This document shows positions 23,567 through 34,837 of a stretch of DNA of 64,000 bases, piece after piece (the stretch's first letter is position 1; every line of letters starts with the position of its first letter). The stretch comes from Excoecaria cochinchinensis (lineage: Eukaryota; Streptophyta; Magnoliopsida; Malpighiales; Euphorbiaceae): the NCBI GenBank assembly GCA_947683425.1, contig CANTUQ010000008.1, forward strand, positions 1,488,001-1,552,000. The letters are read 5' to 3'. The notes under the pieces were generated by a model, which ran no database searches, had not been told where the DNA came from, and worked only from the letters and a program-made list of their open reading frames with translations. Both the position numbers and the translations under genes were made by a program.

Positions 23567-24715
23567 ACTCTTCTCTCCTTAAAGAATTTCGTCCTCGAAA
23601 TTCACAAACTTCAGATTATTCACATATCATATTCCTTGTTACTACCACACTTAGGCGTTAACATTCCACTATTAAATAACTTATACACTATACTCATAAC
23701 GTATCTCTTCTTATACAATACATCATTCACGTATCACATTTTCATATCTTTATAACGAGAAATATTCTTAAACAAGGTTGAATTCGAACTCATCAGAACT
23801 ATCTTACCAAATCGAGTAAACTTTATCTCAATAAATCACTACTCAATTCCTAACACGTATCACAATTATAATCACATTATCGGTTGGGATCCAACATATG
23901 GACTTCTTATTTAACATACTTACATACACACGTAGAGTCTTATCACCATAATGTCTAATACCTCAAATTGCCAACTACACTAATTATTATCCTTATTCAG
24001 TACATAACCTATTAACTCTCTTAGTTACAACTCCTTAACTCAGTCTGCAAAATAATCCTCTCATATCAGTTACTTATTCACTTTCTATACTAATGGTAGC
24101 CTACACTTCACATTTTCTCAGCATCTCCACTAAACGATCCTATACTCAAAGCACAGCCTGTCAGCCACTTTTAATTGAGTTAACTCAGAATGCTTATCAC
24201 ATATGAATGAGGGATGTGAGTGAAATGTATGCATAATGATTTATGTATGCAAAATGATGCAGATACGATTTATGCAGTGGCAATATATTTTCCCATCCCT
24301 ATGCTGACACATGCTTATGTTCAAATGATCTCAATTAAGATGGCTGACAGACGTACAGAGTGCCACCAATATTCTCAAATCAAAATCATTTGCATCCTTA
24401 CTCTGTATTCCCTTAAAAATAAGAAATTCTTTTCAAAATCCAAACCATACTAGGAGAAACTCCTTAACAAGATTTCTTATAATACTACTAATGCACAGCT
24501 TTCATATCTTTCAACTATAAACAATCCAAAATAGACAGATCACGATACATCAGCTTTACACCTTTTAACTTTACACCTCACTGATTCAGAACTTGGAATT
24601 TCTAACACCACTATAGAATAAGGACATCTGCTTTAGCCAACACAAAACTATACAGACACACTTTAAACTCCTAGTTGTCCAGAACCGACTAAACCTATGC
24701 TCTGATATCATTAAA
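23567..24715 (-). other. Element A internal region 1, non-coding
   Basis: 1149 bp between two A LTRs, with no gag or pol domain. Next to LTR 1 the minus strand reads TTTCGAGGACGAAATTC, then a purine-rich tract AAGGAGAGAAGAG. This matches the last codons of pol (EDEI) and polypurine tract of chromovirus B. At the other end lies the primer site. The middle is AT-rich without recognisable function. It contains the minimum needed for reverse transcription. Confidence 0.75.
24699..24710 (-). other. Primer-binding site, A internal region 1
   Basis: TGATATCAGAGC on the minus strand, one mismatch from the initiator tRNA-Met site TGGTATCAGAGC. The other A copy (45392-45403) has TGGTATCAAAGC, mutated at a different base. 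Confidence 0.75.
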
Positions 24716-25587
24716 TGTAACACCCCTTACCCATACGTAACATACTGTATGATAACATAAGCAGCATGCGACGATGAGTGAGGAATGATACAGGCAAAAA
24801 CACGCAGGGAAAATGATAAAAGCAGAACTACATAACTTTTTTTTCAATCAATACACAAGCATTCACATTATACAAAGGACAATCATATAATTAGCATAAC
24901 ACTCCTCATTAACATCTTATTACATACTAATCACTTAATACAATAATAATAAGGAATTTCGTTACAAAAGTTGATTATAAACACTAAACAATAAGTACCA
25001 CGGACTTGTTGGCCAAACTGCTGTGAATTGTCCTCAGTGACATAACTAACTCCAAACTTGCATGGATACACACCCATGCTAAGTACAAAAGCTTAGTGGG
25101 GAAAAACACGTAATATGGATGACCACTCATAATAATTGTCAGTCATAACACACAATAAATATCCAAAATAAAATCATTTGAATATAAATACATGTTCCAA
25201 ACACACTTAACGTCTCATTTAATAAATACATAAAATTGATCATAAACGAAATATTTTAATCATAATCGTTCATAAGGTTAAACAGAGTGACAATCTGAAT
25301 TAATACATGCTTTTAATATTTTATTATTCATATTTCTCATGTCACACATATCATTATATTCAGCCAATAACCAATTCTCATAATAAAATAATTCCCACAC
25401 ATTAAAGAGTCATGAGTAAGAAGCTAAAAGTCTAGCTTCATATCCCAGTATATTAATGCATGTCACACATATAATTATCTTCATTTAATCACTTATTTCA
25501 AATTATTGCATTACTTTCGTGTCAATTACTTATTTTTTACATTTCAAAGGAAATAACAAAATTGAAACTCATAGGCATTCAACTGTG
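24716..25587 (-). repeat. Element A, middle LTR, first part
   Basis: First 872 bp of an A LTR, matching 45409-46278 closely. It is cut at CAACTGTG by the Ogre-like element. The LTR picks up again at 42001, about 0.85 kb further along, so that stretch has been deleted. The conserved stem is at 25057-25105. Confidence 0.85.
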
Positions 25588-25684
25588 TGTGACACGTGCC
25601 GAACTCCGGGGCGCCCCGAACTGCCCACTTTTAGGTCTTTCAAGAGAGGTTCATAAGAACTTGTAAGAAATTATAAGTGCGTCC

Positions 25685-26040
25685 ATTTTGGGCAACAAGG
25701 AGGTTTCTTGGAGTCGCCACCCAATAGAACATTGAGAAAGGTCGTCTAGCCTCAGTGAGCTTAAAATAGCGCTGTTATGTCTATTTTGGTCAAGTCGGAG
25801 GTGTTTTGGAGGCCCCACCCAAATAGAACATTAGGATGGCCCTCTCGCATCTCACTTGGGCAAGCCAGAGGTGTCTTGGAGGCCTCGCCCTAATAGAACA
25901 TTAGGATGGCCCTCTCGCCTCATAGAGCTTAGGACAATGCAAGTTGGGTCTTTTTTCGGGACACAAGAGGTTTTTTGGAGGCCCCACTCCAATGAACATT
26001 GAGGTGGCCCTCTCGCCTCGTTGAGCCCAAAGACCAGAGA
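25685..26040 (-). repeat. ~110-bp tandem copies in the Ogre-like LTR
   Basis: Four diverged units, each with GGAGGCCCCACCC-like and AATAGAACATTAGGATGGCC-like segments followed by CCTCTCGCCTC and a GAGCTTA-like tail. Units begin near 25690, 25795, 25865 and 25970. Confidence 0.7.
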
Positions 26041-28055
26041 AGGTTCGGGGCTTTCCATTTATTTATACCTTGGTTAAGTTTATAATGGAGTTTTGAATTT
26101 AGCGTTTTATCCTATTTCTCATTCAATTTAATGCAATTTAATTAAAGCGCAGGTTGGTCATTCAAGGAAAGCGATAAATAAAAGTATAATTAAAATAAAG
26201 CATATGAAAATAACTTACAACAAAACTAGTGGCGGAATACAACCCCCAATGTAAATAAAATACAAATCATACATAAAACGGGCTATTTGTTAAGGACGAA
26301 GACATTGGTCCTCACATGCATGTTTAAAGAAAATAATTTTAATGTGACAATTTATTTTGGATGGAGAAAACTGGGACATTGGTCCCATTTTTATCAGAAA
26401 AGATTCCAAGTTAATTAATAAAAATATTTTTGTGATTTTCTTTTTAGCGTGCCTAAATAAACAATTTTATATAAAATACATAAATGCGGAAAATAAATCG
26501 ACATAAAGGAAAATGCAGAATTTAAATATGCAAACCAAAGTGAGATTCCTAATTCCTCGATCTCGCATTTTCGTCCATGGATAATGCTCAAACAAAAAAG
26601 ACAAGTGTTATAGCCAAAAAGAAAAAGAAAAATTAAGGTTTGTAATTAAATCAAATCGAATAAAATACAATAAAATAAAATTGATCAATCAAATTAAATT
26701 AAATAAATAAAACTAACAAATATATTAATTAAGCCAATCAAGAAAATAAATCAAATAAATAAAAAGAATAAAAACATAAGAGTGTGAGAATGAATGGAAT
26801 AATGTGTGTGCGTGGACAAAATAAATTAATTTAATTTGCAATATGGCGTGATTGAACTAAAGATAGAAAATTGATTTGATTAAATTAGCTATTTACATGT
26901 TATCATAATTAACATAAAATATTTACATGGCAAAAACATCAGTCAAAATGAATGAATTAATTACATATTAAAAATAATGAGGAATTAAAGCAAAATAAAT
27001 TAATTACATGTTAGAAATAATAAGAAATCAAAGCAAAAATAAATTAATTACATGAACAAAAATAATATAAAAACATATCAAATAAAACAAATATGCAAAT
27101 AATAGAATAAATAAATAAATGGAAACAATAAAAATGTACATGTTAATAAATTAAATATGAACAAAAATAAATAAATAAAAAATTAAAAATGAGAAATCGA
27201 GCCCACAATATTTACTCTAAGAGTTCGGATTCGATGAGAGAAAAAAGTCGATTGATTTCCTTGTTTTATTTTGCAAAATTAGAATTAAAGATTGGAAAAA
27301 ATTAAAATTTTATTCCAAAAAATTAAAAAACGAAATGAAATAAAAATTCTTAAGGACAAAGAATGAATTTCTTTGTCTCAAGAAAATAATTGATAAAAAA
27401 AAGGGGTAAAAATCTCAAGAGCAAAGAATCATTCATCTTTCTCAAAAAAAAAAAAAAAGAAATAAACTTGTTTTTTAGAAAATCAAATGAAAATTGGATT
27501 TTAAGAACAAACCATTATTTTGTTTGCCTCAAAATCCATTTTTTTCATCAAAAAGGAGTTTCAATAAAAATTTTTTGAACAAAATTTAATTGAAAACAAA
27601 GAACAAGTCAAAAAAAATTAATTTTGAGAGCAAATAATTATTCTATTTGTCTCAAAATAAATTTTTTCATAAAAATCCTTCTAAAAATATGTTAGAAGAA
27701 ATTCTATTGGAAAAAAAAAATTGAACTTTTCTATTTTTCTTATTTTGTTGGGGAAAAATTCAGTAAAAGCTAGAGAGAGTTTTGAGAAAAAGAAGAGAAA
27801 ATGAGAAAAAACCCTAAAATGAAAATTCCCCCCTTTCTCTTTCCATCATTTTCTTTTTATATGACGAAAAAATAGAAAATAAAATTAATTAAGGGAAAAA
27901 CTAATTAATTAATTAATAATATAATTTATCTAAGTTTAAAAATGAAAAAAAACCTGAAAATCCCTTAAAAAAGGGATAAAAAATCGAATTTTGTGGAAAA
28001 AAATTGAAAAAAACAATTTTCGGGCGAAATTGGCGTTTTTTGGCGGAACAGGGGT

Positions 28056-28092
28056 GACCGACGCCCGTCAGCATGCGCGACGGGCGTCGGTC
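28056..28092 (-). repeat. Perfect 14-bp GC-rich hairpin
   Basis: GACCGACGCCCGTC (28056-28069) and its exact inverse GACGGGCGTCGGTC (28079-28092) around a 9-nt loop. It sits in a GC-rich block where neighbouring DNA is strongly AT-rich. Confidence 0.9.
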
Positions 28093-28438
28093 GCGCACGC
28101 TAGGCACGGATGTGCACTGCGTGTCGCTCCGCGCACGCGATGCCTGCTGGCGCTCCGTGCGGGGCGACGCGCTCCGCGCTCAGCCCCCACGTGCTGCCGC
28201 GCGTCTACATTCGCAGAATTTTTTTTTTAATTTTTTAATTTAACTAAAAAATACTATAATTTCTAAACCCAGTTTTTCAAATCTAATTTTCAAAATATTT
28301 TTTATTATTTTTATTTATTCACTCTAAAATGTAAATTTGATAAGGAAATCATTAGTTTTAACCTTTTTGCCAGTGATCAGTCATCTTATCACCATTAGAT
28401 AACTCTGATTTGGGCTGTCTCAGGACCCGGTGTCTACA

Positions 28439-28600
28439 GTTGCCCTTAATTTTGGGGAAACTAGTGCACTAGTGCCTAGATGAGCCAAAATTCAGAGAAA
28501 AAGGAAAGAGATGCGTACCTGAGGCAGCCCTTTGCCTTCGGCGGGGTGTTCGGGCCGGTGACCCCTCGCTGCCGAGTTGTAGTGTACTTCACCGCAACTC
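28439..28600 (-). other. 3' end of internal region of the Ogre-like element
   Basis: Adjacent to the LTR the minus strand reads AAAATTAAGGGCAAC, a candidate polypurine tract. The remainder is unremarkable and leads into the 91-bp array. Confidence 0.45.
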
Positions 28601-29690
28601 TTTGACGATTCATTCAACCACCTTTATCCTGCTGGCCTCGTCTCGGCCTGCACGATTCCTGACTGTCGTAAGAAGCAGTGTTATCCAACTGCAACCCAAT
28701 TGCAATTTATTCTATTGCATGTACACCGCTAGCTTCGTCTCGCCTTGCACGGCGTCTGAGTGATGCGAGACGGAGTGTTCTCTAACTACAACCCACTTGC
28801 GATTTATTCTATCGCATGTGTCCCGCTGGCCTCGTCCCGACTTGCACGGTGTCTGTGAGATGCAGTGTTATTTAACCACAATCCCGTTGCGATTTATTCT
28901 ACCATAGGTGTCCCGCTGGCCTCATCTCGGCTTGCACGCTGTCTATTAGATGTAGTGTTCTCTAACTACAACCTCTATTGCGATCTGTTCTATCGCTGGA
29001 GTCCCGCTGGCCTCATCCCGGCTTGTACGGTGTCTGTGAGATGCAGTGTTATCTAACCACAATCCCGTTATGATCTGTTCTATCGCTGGTGTCCTGCTGG
29101 CCTTATCTCAACTTGCACGGTGTCTGTGAGATGCAGTGTTATCTAACCACAATCCCGTTGTGATCTGTTCTATCGCTGGTGTCCCGCTGGCTTTATCTCG
29201 GCTTGTACGGTGTCTGTGAGATACATTGTTCTCTAACTACCATCCCATTGCGATATGTTCTATCGCTGGTGTCCCGCTGGCCTCATCCCGGCTTGCACGG
29301 TGTATGTGAGATGCAGTGTTATCCAACCACAATCTCTATTTGCTATCTGTTTTATCGCTGGTGTCCCGCTGGCCTCATCTTGGCTTACATCGTGTTTGTG
29401 AGATTCAATGTTCTCTAATTACAACCTTTGTTTGCAATTTGTTCTATCGCTGGTGTCCCGCTTGCCTCGTCCTGGCCTGCACGGAGTTTATGAGAAGCAA
29501 CGTTCTCTAACTATAACCTCTGTTTGTGATCTGTTCTATCGCTGGTGTCCTGCTGGCCTCATCTCGGCTTGCACAGTGTCTGTGAGATGCAGTGTTCTCT
29601 AATTACAACCTCTATTGCAATCTGTTCTATCGCTAGTGTCCCGCTGGCCTCATTCCGGCTTGCACGGTATCTGTCTGTTGACCATCCTTG
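28601..29690 (-). repeat. ~91-bp tandem array, 12 copies
   Basis: The marker CCCGCTGGCCTCATCTCGGC recurs at about 28629, 28726, 28821, 28910, 29003, 29093, 29182, 29271, 29364, 29457, 29548 and 29640, spacing 89-97 bp. Each unit also carries GCACGGTGTCTGTGAGATGC and TTCTATCGCTGGTG. Overlapping ORFs translate to repeated peptides, but they are a product of the repeat and are probably not genes. Confidence 0.9.
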
Positions 29691-29929
29691 GGTTGGCATG
29701 GTGACTCGTTCTTTGTTGTCTTTGCTGATGCTTATCCCGAACCTCTTTTCCTATAAAAAAGGGAGAAGCAAACGTTTAAGGTATGTAAAAGAGGTGCATA
29801 CCTGTGGCAGTACATATTTGCTGGAGTAGATGTCGGACGTGTGCCCCCTAATGGAGGGTTGATTGTTCCGAGCCATTACCTAGGCTACAAAGCGCAAACA
29901 TTCGCTTGGATTGAAAGGATTTGGAAAAA

Positions 29930-31020
29930 ACTTAATGCTCTGAAGAGATTGGGAACGTCTTAGAAGAAGGACTTAAGAGATAATGCTCTGAAGAGACTGA
30001 AAATGCCTTGAAAAAAGGACTTAGAAGTAATGCTCCGAAGAGACTGAGAATGCCTTAGAAAGAGGACTTAAATATAATGCTCCGAAGAGACTGAAAATGC
30101 CTTAGAAAGAGAACTTAAAGATAATGCTCCGAAGAGACTGAAAATTCCTTAGAAAGAGGACTTAAAGATAATGCTCCAAAGACACTAAAAATGCCTTAGA
30201 AAGAGGACTTAAAGATAGTGCTCCGAAGAGGCTGAGAACACCTGTGAAAAAGGACTTAAAGATAGTGCTCCGAAGAGACTGAGAATGCCTATGAAAAAGG
30301 ACTTAAAGGTGATGCTCCGAAGAGACTGAGAATGGCTTGAAAAAAAGACTTAAAGATGATGCTCCGAAGAGACTGAGAATGCCTGTGAAAAAGGACTAAA
30401 AGATAATGCTCCGAAGAGGCTGAGAATGCCTGTGAAAAAGGACTTAATGATAATGCTTCGAAGAGGCTGAGAATGCCTGTAAAAAAGGACCTAAAGATAA
30501 TGCTCCGAAGAGACTGAGAACGTCTGTGAAAAAGGACTTAAAGATAATGCTCCGAAGAGACTGAGAATACCTTGAAAGGTCTGTGAAAAAAGGACTTAAA
30601 GGTGATGCTCCGAAGAGACTAAGAACGCCTGTGGAAAAGGACTTAAAGATAATCCTCCGAAGAGGCTGAGAATGTCTGTGAAAAAGGACTTAAAGATAAT
30701 GCTCCGAAGAGGCTGAGAATGCCTGTGAAAAAGGACTTAAAGATAATGCTCCGAAGAGACTGAGAATGCCTTGAAAAAAGGACTTAAAGGTGATGCTCCG
30801 AAGAGACTGAGAACGCCTATGGAAAAGGACTTAAAGATAATGCTCCGAATAGGCTGAGAATGCCTTTGAAAAAGGACTTAAAAATAATGCTCCGAAGAGG
30901 CTGAGAATGCCTGTGAAAAAGGACTTAAAGATAGTGCTCCGAAGAGACTGAGAGCGCCCGTGGAAAATGACTTAAAGATAATGCTCCGAAGAGGCTGAGA
31001 ATGCCTGTGAAAAAGGACAT
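29930..31020 (-). repeat. ~47-bp tandem array, about 23 copies
   Basis: Units consist of ATGCTCCGAAGAGACTGAGA, then ATGCCTGTGAAAAAGGAC and TTAAAGATA, spaced 43-59 bp. The CTCCGAAGAG core is nearly constant while flanks vary. It lies 240 bp from the 91-bp array with unrelated sequence between. Confidence 0.9.
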
Positions 31021-31950
31021 AACAAGTTATCACATGATTTTAACTTGCGATGTCTTCATCTTGACTTCATCTTGCCGAATCTGTCCCTCGGTTCGGCCTT
31101 TTCCTGCAAAGTTATTAGCATAAAAGTACATACAAAAGATTTTGTGTGCATAATGTGCATGAAATGTATACATGAAGCTATATACAAGAAACACAAACAA
31201 AGGATTAATGTACGAAAATTATGTGTACGCAACTATACGCGTAAAGGAATGAATGCACGTGATATGCTTATGATATGCATGCTAAACATGTGCAAAGAAT
31301 TATGCATTACGTGTATGCAAAATTATGTACATGGAATGTGCGTGAAGAATGACATATGCAAAATATATACAAAGTTCAAGCATGTGTGAATGCATGTCAG
31401 GCATCATGAAAGGCTATGCACATGTAAAGTTATGCAGGGGAATATGTAAAAGATCATACATACGAGATGCACGTGAGATGCTAAAATGGATAGACCACAT
31501 CCTAGGTGGTTAAGGGATTCGATGAGGGTACTGCTCAGCTGCTCACATTGTCTGATGCCCCCGAGGATCTAGAAAAGCGCCGTCTTGGCTTTAGGAACCC
31601 TGACCCATAATCTTTTCAAAGAGAACTGACCCGTGTACATCTTTGCCCCCAGTCAATAAGCATTTTGCCCCCAAAACTTTAACTCGTGTCCTGAAGTACT
31701 CACTGTATGCCTAAAGGAAAGTTACTCGTAGTAATGCCGCCTTGTCGCTCCAGGCTTCAAAAGTCTTTATTTTAAAGGTAGTACGTCCCTTGTGGATTTT
31801 CACACTAGCTTTTCTTAGCGAGAAATGTGTCCCTTTGGGGATTTTCACATAACCCTATGCCTAATTTTTGCCTGGAATGGACCCAACCCACTCCAGCGGC
31901 TTTTATTCATTTTTTTTTGTAGGACAGACTGCCTGTTTCCAAGTTTTTAC
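31021..31950. other. Remaining internal DNA of the Ogre-like element, non-coding
   Basis: A 114-codon ORF at 31045-31389 is rich in Met, Cys and Lys and consists mainly of variants of ATGTGCATG/ATGCA. I consider it non-coding. 31580-31920 has C-rich runs (TTTGCCCCC twice) and two similar TGGGGATTTTCACA segments. No domain is recognisable. The segment is cut at 31951 by chromovirus B. Confidence 0.4.
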
Positions 31951-32955
31951 TGTAACACCCCATATCCACCCTAGTAGATTGAGCCTGTATGTGTGTGTGT
32001 GAATGGGATGTATTTAATTTTGCATTATGTGTAAATTATGTGTTTTAATTTTCAGCACATGTTATTTTGTTAATTTTAGTGCTACTTTTGAGTTTTGTTA
32101 GGGTGCACATGTGAGTGTGGGAGTAGTGTATGTGCTATGAGGTTAGCCTTAGGTGTATGTGAGAGGATGAATTGTGGGTGTTTTTTGAGGAAGAGTAATC
32201 CTAGGATGTTGCCAAGTGGCCCAAGATGGAGAAAAGAAAGTGGGAGACAGCTGGTTTTGTCCCTATTCCCGTTTTCCTTTTTTGCTTTCCTTCTCTTCCC
32301 ATTATTCTTTTCTTCTTCATCCTCTACTCTTTTGTTTTCCCTCAATCTTCCATTTTTCTGTAAGAGTTAGTGGGTTTGGCTGTAACCTTTGGTGAGTTTG
32401 AGTAAGCCCTAAGTTGGTTGGGTAAGTTTGAGTAGTTCATCTTCTTCCTTCTTCTTTTCCTTGAGTTTTGGTTAGTTGGTGTTGTTAAATTAAAAGCTTG
32501 CACTATGGTTTTGTTGGATTTTGGGTCTCAAAAATTCCGCCTAAGGAGTCTAAAGGCAAGGAAGTTGCAAGTGGAAGCAAGGCTCTGTGATCGAAGTGCA
32601 AGGACTCGAGGTTTGGGAACGTTTGCTAATCTTGTGTGTTATTTGTGATTTTTGTATTACTGTGAAATTGATGAGCTTTATTGTGGGGATTTGTATATGT
32701 ACGATGTGGATAATGTTTATTTGAATTGTGTTGTATAAATTGTGAAGTATTGAACTTAAGCTTGTTTGTATGAATTTTAAGAGGAAATGTTGTTCTTGAG
32801 AATTTTTGAGTTGGTCCGATAATTGTATGACTTAATGAAGTTAGTTGGTCTACAAGTTAAAGTGTAAGAGAGCAGAAAGTGGCTAGAATATGAAGCTTGT
32901 GGTTTGGCTTGGATAGGAGGAGATTTTGTTGTTTGGTGTGGCATCTGGGCAAGGG

Positions 32956-33423
32956 TCACGGTGACAACCAAAGAGGTTGCCACCGTGAGACATGCCAAAG
33001 TTACATTCTGCAGTGAAATTTTGGTATGTCATGGTGGCAACCATTTTGGTTGTGACCGTGAGGTACCAGGATTTTGCATTCTGTTTTGAGTCTTGGATAG
33101 GTCACGGTGGCAACCATTTTGGTTGTGACCGTGAGGTAATCAAGTTTTGCATTCTATTTCTAGATTTTGGTATGTAACGGTGGCAACCAATTAGGTTGTG
33201 ACTGTGACCTGCCCCAGGATTGCATTATGCCGAGAGTTTTGGTATGTCACGGTGGCAACCAATTAGGTTGTGACCGTGACCCGCCCTAGGATTGCATTCT
33301 GCTGAGAGTTTTGGTATGTCACGGTGGCAACCAATTAGGTTGTGACCGTGACCTGCCCTAGGATTGCATTCTGCCGAGAGTTTTGGTATGTCACGGTGGC
33401 AACCAATCTGGTTGTGATCGTGA
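32956..33423 (+). repeat. Seven palindromic units, B 5' LTR
   Basis: Each 33-bp unit has outer arms TCACGGT/ACCGTGA, a two-base internal mismatch, inner arms CAACC/GGTTG and a 5-nt loop (AAAGA, ATTTT, AATTA or AATCT). Units: 32956-32988, 33029-33061, 33102-33134, 33175-33207, 33247-33279, 33319-33351, 33391-33423, period about 72 bp. The spacers are also repeated (TGCATTCTG, GAGTTTTGGTATG). The 3' LTR has six units (40455-40856). Confidence 0.9.
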
Positions 33424-33696
33424 CCTACCCTAATTTTGCAAAAAGTGTTTATTTATTAAAGATAAAGTTTGAATGTTAAGTTAAGGATTAATCACACACA
33501 ATGTCACTTGATAAATGCTTTATGCTAGTAAAATAAGTGATGTTTTTAGGTAATTGATAGTTTAAATATAGGAATTCATTGTTAGTTACAATTCAACTAT
33601 AAATTCAAACTATATAATTTTAGCCTGCAAGTCAAATAAGTGGATAGTTAGGCATGCCTAATAGAGTTAGTGTAGCTGCAACCAGTGTATGACCTA

Positions 33697-33858
33697 GACC
33701 CTGATCAGGTCCCCCGAATGGATCTTCGTGATCCCTCTGTCCTGGATCTTGTTCAAGATCCCATGCGAAAATGTTTTTGAATAAAAAGAAAAGAAAAGTT
33801 TTCAATACCTTCGGGTATCCATATGTACTATGAGATGTTATTGATACCCTCAGGTATC
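33697..33858 (+). repeat. Short-hairpin cluster, B 5' LTR
   Basis: Five hairpins: GACC-CTGATCA-GGTC (33697-33711), GGATC-TTCGT-GATCC (33720-33734), GGATCTTG-TT-CAAGATCC (33744-33761), ATACC-TTCG-GGTAT (33805-33818) and GATACC-CTCA-GGTATC (33843-33858). The same five occur in the same order in element A and again in the B 3' LTR at about 41130-41292. Confidence 0.85.
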
Positions 33859-33952
33859 CACGCGTACTCGTTATCCACTCTTTTTGGTTAAGCAGGTGCA
33901 ATAGTGTTATTATATGTACAATTTGAAGGAATATTTAATTGTATTGGTGTGG

Positions 33953-34092
<140 letters not shown>

Positions 34093-34229
34093 TGTAAGCA
34101 AGTGAAGTAATGTGGCTATTGTATCATCTTGCATTGATTTATTCCATGAAACCTTGATACTGAATGTGCTATGTGTATGTGAATATCTGTCGACGCCACT
34201 GTGAGTGGTCGTTTTTCATTTGTGTTTTC

Positions 34230-34276
34230 CCAACTAAGCATATTCGCTTAGCACGGGTGTTTCATCCGTGCAGGTG
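34230..34276 (+). promoter_or_regulatory. Conserved CTAAGC/GCTTAG stem, B 5' LTR
   Basis: AACTAAGC-ATATTC-GCTTAGCACGGG, then CACGGG/CCGTG as a second pair and CAGGT. Also at 41568-41614 in the 3' LTR. Confidence 0.65.
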
Positions 34277-34730
34277 TGGAAGATGCCAGAGCTTTTGAGC
34301 GAGGCGATCCATTTCAGAAGGACCAACACAATTAGGAGAAAATTTTGTAGTATAGGATTGTACCTTTGCTTTTGTATCAGTGTAATATTTTGTATCGATA
34401 AGTTCTAGCTGTAAACTTTACTTTTGTATTTTGACTTTGGTTATCGGATATGTATATGATCTTCTGCGCTCTGGCACTTTTATACTTCGATATGTAAAGA
34501 CTGTTGTGTAATTAATAAAATATCATACTTTTGTTTTCAGCCTCAGTATTCTGTTAATAAATTTTAGTTTATTATTTTGTTATTTTTATTTGTACCTCAT
34601 TTTGGAATGAGTGGTTTGTAGTTATAACTGCGTCATTGAGATCCTATGTAACAACCCTTATCTATCAGGGTCCTTCTTCCTCTTCGAAGGCTGAAGCTCC
34701 CTACGCATAGATAAGGGGTATTACATTTTG

Positions 34731-34742
34731 TGGTATCAGAGC
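34731..34742 (+). other. Primer-binding site of element B
   Basis: TGGTATCAGAGC, complementary to the 3' end of plant initiator tRNA-Met, starts six bases after the 5' LTR. Confidence 0.9.
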
Positions 34743-34837
34743 ATTAGGTTTGGACATTTTTGGACAAGTGTAGGATAGAGTGCATGTTTAGTATTGTGTT
34801 GGCCTGATTTGGACTGATGTATATGTTGTGTAGATAG

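Larger units (their letters stand above)
25588..28438 (-). repeat. LTR of the Ogre/Tat-like element
   Basis: 2851 bp. It begins TGTGACACGTGCCG on the plus strand and ends GGTGTCTACA, i.e. TG...CA on the minus strand. Left part: four GC-rich tandem copies. Middle 26050-28000: very AT-rich with many homopurine runs and no coding. Right part: a GC-rich block at 28020-28215 with a perfect hairpin. GGAGTCGCCACC near 25710 is, inverted, GGTGGCGACTCC, similar to the tRNA-Arg primer sequence of Ogre elements. Confidence 0.6.
25588..31950 (-). mobile_element. Truncated Ogre/Tat-like gypsy element
   Basis: Consists of one LTR (25588-28438) and a 3.5-kb piece of internal DNA holding two tandem arrays, cut on the right by chromovirus B. 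Minus orientation is inferred because the LTR starts TGTAGACACCGGG at 28438 and is preceded on that strand by TTAAGGGCAAC, resembling a polypurine tract and LTR junction. Tandem arrays beside the 3' LTR are typical of Ogre/Tat. No coding domain remains, so the family assignment is tentative. The other LTR was lost by deletion. Confidence 0.6.

Noticed and set aside
28865..29829. Overlapping ORFs with repeated peptides in the 91-bp array
   Set aside because: The repeat unit lacks stops in some frames. Peptides shift frame between units and show no domain, so this is tandem DNA, not a repeat protein gene.
31045..31389. 114-aa Met/Cys/Lys-rich ORF as a small secreted protein gene
   Set aside because: No signal peptide, and the sequence is made of variants of a short ATGTGCATG-like motif inside transposon DNA.
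32095..32370. ORF of 91 aa in the B LTR, repeated at 39637-39894
   Set aside because: The 3' copy changes frame after a one-base difference and the protein shows no domain. It is LTR leader sequence.
32956..33423. CRISPR-like array (regular palindromic repeats with spacers)
   Set aside because: The spacers are themselves repeated, units lie in an LTR of a plant retrotransposon and no cas genes exist.
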